Assembly: GCA_012515255.1 (NCBI GenBank)
Contig: JAAYYR010000149.1
Coordinates: forward strand, 1 to 11,395
Length of the DNA: 11,395 bases
Origin: Clostridia bacterium
Lineage (GTDB): Bacteria > Bacillota > Dehalobacteriia > UBA4068
Reading direction: 5' to 3'
Of the stretch, positions 5,946 through 11,395 are shown in pieces. A model generated the notes under the pieces. The model was not told the origin of the DNA. It saw only the letters and a program-made list of their open reading frames with translations, and did not search any database. Both the position numbers and the translations under genes were made by a program. Every line of letters starts with the position of its first letter. Within the stretch, counting starts at the first letter, position 1.

Positions 5946-6731
5946 ATGAAGCTGTTTTTGCTCTTGATCGATAAATTTACCTATCTTCCCATACCCAAGA
6001 AGCTGGCGGCGGATAGCGACCAATTGCCAAGGGCGCTGCGCCTTCTGCCTTTATTGGGTCTTTTTTGCGGCGGCATCATTTACGGCGTCTCCCGTTTGCT
6101 GCTGGTAATGCCGCCTTCGGGCGCCGCGGCCACTTTGCTCGGCGTCCATATCCTTCTTGGCGGCGCGACGCTGCTGCGCGATTTGATCAGCGTGGCCGAC
6201 GGCATTGCCGTGGGACCGATTTTTATGCCGCGGCCGCATGCCCCAGCCAACGGGGAGGCCAATGAAGCCAATTCCCGGGAAGTGCTGGAAAAGCAGCGCC
6301 GCTTCAATGCCGGACGCGCCGGGCTGGTCTGGGGTATGGCCTGGCTGCTCGGGCTGTATTTCCTCTACTACTGGTATTTTAGCTTCTCTATGATCAACAG
6401 CTTTGCAGTGCTGGCGGCGCCGGTAGTGGGCCGCTGGCTGATGTGTTGGACAATCTTTTATTTTTATGCCGCGCCGCCGGCCTGGCTACACCGTAATTTT
6501 AGCCGCCATGATTTAATCGTCTGCTCTGCGCTGGCCCTGCTTTCCGTTTTGCCCTTCAGCAGCCCGGTGCTGTATATTTCCGTCCTAGTCGCTTTCCTGG
6601 GCGTGTATATTTTCGCCACTTTTCGCCAGCGGTCGGCAGGCGCATTGGACGACGCCTGCTATGGTACGGCGGCTGCCTGGGCGGAGATTCTTTTCCTTTT
6701 GGGCTGGCTGACATTTTATCGCTTTTTATAG
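5946..6731 (+). CDS. CobS-like polytopic membrane protein with degenerate active-site motifs
   Basis: CobS (adenosylcobinamide-GDP ribazoletransferase) joins the lower ligand in the last steps of cobalamin synthesis in the inner membrane. This 261-residue protein of about five to seven membrane helices follows the CobS order: an N-terminal FTYLPIP segment, RALRLLPLLGLFCGG (29-43), LGGATLLRDLISVADG (71-86), an arginine-rich loop then RRFNAGRAGLVWG (118-130), APVVGRW (158-164) and LDDACYGTAAAWAEILFLL (234-252). By memory of the family, CobS has GG-HLDGLADTADG, MKDSRIGAFG, and LTGDTLGA-NE at these places. Most of the catalytic acidic residues are replaced here; the D of ADG at 85 remains. No other cobalamin gene is adjacent. 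It is therefore read as a CobS homologue probably lacking that activity; a divergent active enzyme cannot be excluded. A GAAGG site (5935-5939) precedes the ATG. Confidence 0.6.
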   Translation: MKLFLLLIDKFTYLPIPKKLAADSDQLPRALRLLPLLGLFCGGIIYGVSRLLLVMPPSGAAATLLGVHILLGGATLLRDLISVADGIAVGPIFMPRPHAPANGEANEANSREVLEKQRRFNAGRAGLVWGMAWLLGLYFLYYWYFSFSMINSFAVLAAPVVGRWLMCWTIFYFYAAPPAWLHRNFSRHDLIVCSALALLSVLPFSSPVLYISVLVAFLGVYIFATFRQRSAGALDDACYGTAAAWAEILFLLGWLTFYRFL

Positions 6732-6757
6732 ACGTAAAGCACTAAATATGGTATAAT
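6729..6757 (+). promoter_or_regulatory. Extended -10 promoter for the LCP-radC pair
   Basis: A consensus TATAAT (6752-6757) is preceded by TG at 6749-6750, giving a TGn extended -10. TAGACG (6729-6734) stands 17 bases upstream and matches the -35 consensus at four of six bases. It overlaps the stop codon of the upstream membrane protein gene. Start of transcription would be near 6764, leaving a leader of about 125 bases that contains a 7-bp hairpin CAAAAGC/GCTTTTG (6808-6824). Confidence 0.6.
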
Positions 6758-6889
6758 AGGCGTATGCAGGCTCGAAGATTTAGCGGCTGCTGCTGACGCG
6801 CCCTTGACAAAAGCCATGCTTTTGCCCGCTGCTTGGGGATACCGGTACTTATAAATAAAATTGATGCTATCGTCGGCTTGGGTGGGAAG

Positions 6890-7807
6890 ATGAATAAAAA
6901 AACAAGGGCTAAGCGAGCGCCACGCCGCCGCGGCTGCCTATCCCCGCTGATCCTGCTAATCGTGGCGGGGATCAGCGTATTTGCGGTCTATCTGTGGCTG
7001 GGCGGTTTCGGTTTGGTGCCGGACAGGGGACAAGCCCTCGCCGCCGGGGAAACCGCGTCCGCGCATAAGCTGAACATCCTTCTGGTCGGCTCGGATAAGA
7101 ACGAGGGCCTGGTGGACGGCATCCGCGCCGACACCATTATCGTCGCCTCTGTTGACACCAGGGCAAAGACGCTGTTTCTGCTCTCGGTGCCGCGCGATAC
7201 TTATGTGGCGATACCGGGATATGGCGAAGATAAGATCAATGCAGCCTATGCCTACGGCGGCATTGATTTGCTGCGGCAAACAGTCGGCGCTTTTTTGCAT
7301 ATCCCTATCGATTACTACGCTCTGCTCGATTTTTCCGGCTTTGAAGAGCTGATAGACGCCTTGGGCGGCGTGGAGATCGACGTTGATAAAAGAATGTATT
7401 ATCAGACCTATGACGCCCTGATCGATATCGAGGCCGGACTGCAAACGCTAAACGGGGAGCAGGCGCTGCAATATGTGCGCTTTCGCTCCGATACCCTCGG
7501 CGATATCAAGCGCGTATCCCGACAGCAGATATTGCTCAAAGCCGTCTTCGATACATTTACGGAGCGCGGGCTGGTCAAGCTGCCCCAGACGCTGATTGCG
7601 GCGCGGGGCGCGCTCGAAACCGATATCAGCCTGGCAAAATTATTGCGTTTGGCTTTGCTGCTGCATCAATTGGCGCCTGAATCCCTGGAAAGCGCCACCC
7701 TGGATGGGGATTTCCTCACTTTGAACGGCATCAGCTATTGGCGGGCGGACGAACAGGCGCAAAAAGCGATGGTAGCCACCCGCTTTGGAGAGGACGGCGA
7801 TGGTTAA
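6890..7807 (+). CDS. LytR-CpsA-Psr (LCP) family protein
   Basis: LCP enzymes transfer undecaprenyl-linked polymers such as teichoic acids or capsule to peptidoglycan at the outer face of the membrane. From ATG 6890 the product is 305 residues: a short basic cytoplasmic start (KKTRAKRAPRRR), one membrane helix (about 18-37), then an extracellular LCP domain from HKLNILLVGSDK (59-70). Pyrophosphate-binding residues are visible in GIRADTI (R79, D81), SVPRDTYV (R102, D103), YVRFRSD (R197, R199) and DIKRVSRQQ (R208, R211). No C-terminal LytR_C domain follows. An upstream in-frame TTG at 6833 would add 19 residues before the basic segment and is less likely; the GGTGGGA near 6881-6887 is only a weak ribosome site. 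It overlaps radC by eight bases. In an organism of diderm Negativicutes type its polymer substrate would be unclear. Confidence 0.9.
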   Translation: MNKKTRAKRAPRRRGCLSPLILLIVAGISVFAVYLWLGGFGLVPDRGQALAAGETASAHKLNILLVGSDKNEGLVDGIRADTIIVASVDTRAKTLFLLSVPRDTYVAIPGYGEDKINAAYAYGGIDLLRQTVGAFLHIPIDYYALLDFSGFEELIDALGGVEIDVDKRMYYQTYDALIDIEAGLQTLNGEQALQYVRFRSDTLGDIKRVSRQQILLKAVFDTFTERGLVKLPQTLIAARGALETDISLAKLLRLALLLHQLAPESLESATLDGDFLTLNGISYWRADEQAQKAMVATRFGEDGDG

Positions 7808-8555
7808 GGCGAAAAAACAGACTGATGCCTTGCCGCCGCCCGGCGGCGAGGATAATCAGCGCCGGGAGAAAGCGGCTTTTACACATAGCGGTCACCGCCA
7901 GCGGCTGAAAGACGCGGCGCTTGCCACCAATTTGGTTGGCATGTCTTCTTATCAGGTGCTGGAGCTGCTGCTCTATTATGCCATGCCTTATCGCGACACT
8001 AATGAACTGGCTCATGCGCTTATCGATCATTTCGGCTCTCTGGCGGCGGTAATGGACGCTAATTACCAAAGCCTGCTGGAGGTCAAGGGCATCGGTCCGC
8101 ATGCGGCGACGCTGCTGACGCTGCTGCCGGCCCTGTTCCGGCGTTATCAGCAGGATTTAGCCGCGGAAAAAGCCGTATTGCTCAATCGTGAGCAGACCAT
8201 AGCCTATATCCGTAATTTGTTCATCGGCAAATCTTATGAGGAGTTTTATATGATTTGCCTGAGCGGCCAATACCGGGTGCTGCAGCCGGTGATGCTCAAC
8301 CAGGGCAGCCTCTCTGAGGTTACGGTATATCCCCGCATCGCGGTAGAGGTGGCGCTGCGGCATAAGGCCAAATATGTGATCCTGGCCCATAATCATCCGG
8401 GCGGCAGCATACAGCCTTCGGCTGATGATGTAAGACTGACGGAGAAAATAACCGGCGTGCTCGCGGAGCTGTCGATCCGGGTGCTCGATCATCTGGTGAT
8501 CAGCGGCGAGTTTTATTTTAGCTTTAGCGAAAAAGGTCTCTTGCCGCGTTACTAA
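7800..8555 (+). CDS. radC: RadC family (UPF0758) JAMM-domain protein
   Basis: RadC proteins carry a JAMM/MPN+ metal site like that of Zn-dependent isopeptidases; despite the name, a role in DNA repair is not established. The 251-residue product has a variable hydrophilic start (1-28), GHRQRL (31-36), a helical N-terminal domain with VLELLLYYAMPYRDTN, a helix-hairpin-helix like LLEVKGIGPHAA (92-103) and the JAMM core. The metal motif HNHPGGSIQPSADD (197-210) fits H-x-H-x10-D. The C-terminus VLDHLVISGEFYFSFSEKGLL is typical. The chosen ATG has GGAGAGG (7787-7793) six bases upstream; the TTG at 7785 would overlap that site. The gene overlaps the LCP stop by eight bases, showing translational coupling. 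It is followed by a GC-rich hairpin. Confidence 0.93.
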   Translation: MVKAKKQTDALPPPGGEDNQRREKAAFTHSGHRQRLKDAALATNLVGMSSYQVLELLLYYAMPYRDTNELAHALIDHFGSLAAVMDANYQSLLEVKGIGPHAATLLTLLPALFRRYQQDLAAEKAVLLNREQTIAYIRNLFIGKSYEEFYMICLSGQYRVLQPVMLNQGSLSEVTVYPRIAVEVALRHKAKYVILAHNHPGGSIQPSADDVRLTEKITGVLAELSIRVLDHLVISGEFYFSFSEKGLLPRY

Positions 8556-8592
8556 GGCCCAGCCCGGGCAGGGGTTTTGCCCCGCTGGGGCC
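8556..8592 (+). other. GC-rich hairpin between radC and dnaE
   Basis: Directly after the radC stop, GGCCCAGC (8556-8563) faces GCTGGGGCC (8584-8592), and GGGG (8571-8574) pairs with CCCC (8580-8583) around a short loop. No T-run follows immediately, so it is not a classical terminator. An ATTTTTA run (8624-8630) lies further on after a weaker GCGG/CCGC hairpin. It may attenuate or process the radC-dnaE mRNA. Confidence 0.4.
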
Positions 8593-8647
8593 GGAGCGGC
8601 CTGTTGCGACCGCCGCCCGCGCAATTTTTAATCATGGAGAATCCCCT

Positions 8648-11395
8648 ATGGCATTTGTGCATTTGCATAATCATACTGAATATAGCCTGCTGGACGGCGC
8701 GGCCCGCATAAACGACCTTGTCGCCAAGGCCGCGGACTTGGGCATGCCGGCGCTCGCTATCACTGACCATGGCGTGATGTACGGCGCCATCAGCTTTTAT
8801 GAGCAATGCAAAAAAGCCGGCATTAAGCCGATCATCGGCTGCGAGGTTTATGTCTGCAATGACCGCAAATCGCGCACCGGCCGCAGGGGCGACAGCGCCT
8901 GCCATCTTGTGCTGCTGGCCAAGAATGAGCAGGGCTATAAAAACCTCTGCGAGCTCGTGTCTTTCGGCTTTTTGGAAGGCTTTTACTATAAGCCGCGGGT
9001 CGATCATGAGCTGCTGCGCCAATACCATGAAGGCCTGATCTGTCTGTCGGCCTGCATCGCGGGCGAGCTGCCGGAGCTGCTGCTTTCCGGCGATTATCAG
9101 GGCGCTAAGGCTAAGGCCGCCGAGTACCGGGAGATTTTCGGCGACGATTACTATATCGAGCTGCAAAACCATGGCCTGAACGAGGAATTGCATATCAATC
9201 CGCAATTGCTGCAGATAGCGTCTGAGCTGGGAATTGAGCCGGTGGCTACTAATGACCTGCATTATGTCTCGGCCGCGGACGCCGATATGCATGATATTCT
9301 GCTGTGCATCCAAACCGGCAAAATCCGCAGCGATGAAAAGCGGATGCGTTTTCCCAATAAACAATTCTACCTCAAGACAGAGGAGGAGATGGCCGCCCTT
9401 TTTCCCGATTGCCCACAGGCGCTGGCCAATACGCTGAAGATCGCCGAGCAATGCAATGTCGAGTTTGAATTCGGCCGGCTCTTCATGCCGCATTATCAGG
9501 TGCCGGAGGGCCATACCATGAGCAGCTATCTGCGCATACTCTGCGAGGAAGGGCTGGCCTGCCGCTATCAGCCGGTGACACCGGACATTAAAGCGCGCCT
9601 TGATTATGAGCTGGAAATCATCGAGCGCACCGATTTTCCCGGCTATTTCCTTATCGTCTGGGATTTGATCAAATACGCTCGCGAGGCCGGCATCTCCGTG
9701 GGGCCGGGGCGCGGTTCCGCCGCCGGCAGCATCGTCGCCTACAGCCTGGGCATCACCGATATCGATCCGCTGAAATACGATTTGCTGTTTGAGCGCTTTC
9801 TTAATCCGGAGCGGGTAACGCCGCCGGATATCGATACCGATATTTCCGATGTGCGCCGCGGCGAGGTCGTGGAATACCTGGTGCAAAAATACGGCAAAGA
9901 CCATGTGTCGCAGATCGTCACTTTTAATTTCATGCTGGCCAAGGGAGCTGTGCGCGCCGTGGGCCGGGTACTGGATCTGCCGTATTCCGAAGTCGACCGC
10001 CTGATCAAGATGGTGCCGGACGACCTCAAGATTAAAAGTATCCGCGAGGCGATTGAGGTCTGCCCCGAACTGCGGGAAATCTATGATAATGAGCATTGGG
10101 CCAGGGAATTGCTTGATATCGCCGATAAAATCCAGGGTATGCCCTCGCATTGCGGCAAGCATGCGGCGGGACTCGCCATCTCGCAAAACGAGCTGATCAG
10201 CTATATGCCGGTGCAAAAGGACAGCAAGGACGGCAGCATTACCACCCAGTACGCCAAGGAGCAGGTAGAAGCCTGCGGATTGGTAAAAATGGATTTGCTG
10301 GGGCTGCGCACCCTTTCTTTGATCGACGACGCCTTGGAGAATATCCGCCTTAGCTATGGTCTTGATATCGATATCGGTACGATTCCGCTTGACGACGCGG
10401 CAACATATGCCATGCTCGGCGAAGGCGACGCCATAGCAGTGTTTCAGCTCGAATCCGAGGGTATGCGCAAGATTCTGCGCAGCCTCAAACCGGAGCGCTT
10501 TGAGGATATCATCGCCCTGGTGGCCTTGTATAGGCCGGGGCCGCTCGGCAGTGGCATGGTGGATGATTTTATCAAAGGCAAGCATGGCACGAAAAAAGTC
10601 AGGTATATGCATCCGATGCTTGAGGATATCCTCAAGGAAACATATGGCGTGATTCTCTATCAGGAGCAGGTGATGCAGATTGCGCAGGCTTTGGGCGGCT
10701 TTTCGCTTGGCGCCGCCGATATGCTGCGCCGCGCCATGGGTAAGAAAAAACCGGAAGTGATCGAGAAAGCCAAGGGCGATTTTATCAGCGGCTGTGTGGA
10801 TCTTGGCGTCAATGCCAAGATCGCTGATGAAGTGTTTGAGTTGCTCAAATACTTCTGCGGTTATGGCTTCAATAAGAGCCATAGCGCCGCTTATGCCCTG
10901 GTCACTTACCGCACCGCCTGGCTGAAAGCCAATTATCCGCCGGAATTCATGGCCGCCATGCTGACCTCTGTGATGGGCGAGTCGGACAAGATCCCCAAAT
11001 ATATTGAAAACTGCCGCGAGCGGGGTATCCAAATCCTGCCGCCTGATATCAATGAGAGCGGCGAAAAATTCAATGTGGTGGGCGGCAATATCCGCTATGC
11101 CATGGCCGCGGTGAAAAACGTAGGTCGGGAAGCGGTGCGTCAAATCGTGGAGGAGCGGGAGAAAAACGGCAGGTTCGGCGGCATGTGCGAGCTATGCGAG
11201 CGGGTGCAGCTCAATAAGAAAATGCTGGAGAGCCTGATCAAATGCGGCGCCCTGGACAGCTTTGGCCACAGCCGCGCCGCGCTTCTTGCCGCTATGGATC
11301 GGGCGCTGGATATCTCACGCCGCCTGGCTTGCGATAAAGACGCCGAGCAGCTTTCCTTCTTCGATTTTGGCTTTGACGCCGCCCAAAGCAAGCCG
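8648..11395 (+). CDS. dnaE: DNA polymerase III alpha subunit (3' end outside window)
   Basis: DnaE is the catalytic subunit of the replicative (or lagging-strand) C-family DNA polymerase. The first 916 codons are present, open to the last base; the family usually runs over 1,100 residues, so the OB-fold and tau-binding tail are missing. An N-terminal PHP domain keeps its metal motifs (HLHNHTEYSLLDG with H5, H7, H9; ITDHGVMYG; IIGCEVY; ATNDLHY), so it may bind metal. The polymerase core has VGPGRGSAAGS, catalytic D394 and D396 in PPDIDTD, D549 in VKMDLLGLRTL, ALYRPGPLGSGM, GVILYQEQVMQIA and GYGFNKSHSAAYAL. A helix-hairpin-helix region begins near ILPPDINESG. GGAGA (8636-8640) is seven bases before ATG 8648. 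The usual TFGTM-A-A--RDVGR segment reads TFNFMLAKGAVRAVGR here. It resembles DnaE1 rather than PolC: no exonuclease domain is inserted. Confidence 0.97.
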   Translation, partial: MAFVHLHNHTEYSLLDGAARINDLVAKAADLGMPALAITDHGVMYGAISFYEQCKKAGIKPIIGCEVYVCNDRKSRTGRRGDSACHLVLLAKNEQGYKNLCELVSFGFLEGFYYKPRVDHELLRQYHEGLICLSACIAGELPELLLSGDYQGAKAKAAEYREIFGDDYYIELQNHGLNEELHINPQLLQIASELGIEPVATNDLHYVSAADADMHDILLCIQTGKIRSDEKRMRFPNKQFYLKTEEEMAALFPDCPQALANTLKIAEQCNVEFEFGRLFMPHYQVPEGHTMSSYLRILCEEGLACRYQPVTPDIKARLDYELEIIERTDFPGYFLIVWDLIKYAREAGISVGPGRGSAAGSIVAYSLGITDIDPLKYDLLFERFLNPERVTPPDIDTDISDVRRGEVVEYLVQKYGKDHVSQIVTFNFMLAKGAVRAVGRVLDLPYSEVDRLIKMVPDDLKIKSIREAIEVCPELREIYDNEHWARELLDIADKIQGMPSHCGKHAAGLAISQNELISYMPVQKDSKDGSITTQYAKEQVEACGLVKMDLLGLRTLSLIDDALENIRLSYGLDIDIGTIPLDDAATYAMLGEGDAIAVFQLESEGMRKILRSLKPERFEDIIALVALYRPGPLGSGMVDDFIKGKHGTKKVRYMHPMLEDILKETYGVILYQEQVMQIAQALGGFSLGAADMLRRAMGKKKPEVIEKAKGDFISGCVDLGVNAKIADEVFELLKYFCGYGFNKSHSAAYALVTYRTAWLKANYPPEFMAAMLTSVMGESDKIPKYIENCRERGIQILPPDINESGEKFNVVGGNIRYAMAAVKNVGREAVRQIVEEREKNGRFGGMCELCERVQLNKKMLESLIKCGALDSFGHSRAALLAAMDRALDISRRLACDKDAEQLSFFDFGFDAAQSKP

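Noticed and set aside
6804..6832. A TTGACA box in the LCP leader as a second promoter
   Set aside because: The bases 17 downstream (CGCTGC) are not a -10 element; the TTGACA is partly the start of a hairpin.
8552..11143. An 863-codon open frame on the minus strand opposite dnaE
   Set aside because: It is in codon-for-codon register with dnaE. Minus-strand stops would need TTA, CTA or TCA codons in dnaE, and this genome avoids those for Leu and Ser, so the frame is a by-product of codon bias. Its translation shows no recognisable domain and dnaE is unmistakable.
1249..11395. Very frequent GATATC hexamers across the window
   Set aside because: They mostly arise from Asp-Ile codon pairs (GAT ATC) or similar in-frame codon preference and show no regular spacing or intergenic enrichment.

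Overview
This window is a chromosomal housekeeping block from a bacterium of the Firmicutes (Bacillota). The gene set recA-recX-rny-ymdB, an LCP-family envelope enzyme, a RadC protein and a Gram-positive style DnaE with an intact PHP domain fits best with the Negativicutes or a related moderately GC-rich clostridial lineage; that placement is inference, not proof. All genes lie on the + strand. No tRNA, rRNA, CRISPR array, transposase or phage gene is visible, and no spoVS gene sits next to ymdB.

Layout: (1) bases 1-978 hold the 3' end of recA and a complete recX, translationally coupled by a 26-base overlap. (2) Bases 979-1248 are a sharply AT-rich intergenic island. It has a near-consensus sigma-A promoter starting at the recX stop codon, a roughly 195-nt transcribed stretch with long-range complementarity and a perfect 20-bp palindrome, and a textbook intrinsic terminator, all ahead of rny. 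(3) Bases 1249-5637 hold rny (RNase Y), ymdB (cyclic-nucleotide phosphodiesterase), an M19 dipeptidase and a PHP-domain nuclease/phosphatase of the RNase AM/TrpH type. (4) Bases 5700-6731 hold a small coiled-coil protein and a multi-pass membrane protein that looks like a cobalamin synthase (CobS) homologue with its acidic active-site motifs eroded. (5) From a TGn-extended promoter at 6729-6757, an LCP-family protein and radC follow as an overlapping pair. (6) Base 8648 to the end holds the first 916 codons of dnaE, which runs off the window.

Taken together, DNA repair and replication genes (recA, recX, radC, dnaE) enclose an RNA-turnover set (RNase Y makes internal cuts, YmdB hydrolyses cyclic nucleotides, the PHP enzyme removes 3' phosphates or degrades short RNA 5'-3') and envelope or peptide functions (LCP ligase, dipeptidase, membrane protein). 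The parts most worth a second look are the structured AT-rich unit upstream of rny (possible attenuator, small RNA, or a type I toxin-like mRNA carrying a 19-residue hydrophobic ORF) and the CobS-like apparent pseudoenzyme with its small coiled-coil neighbour.
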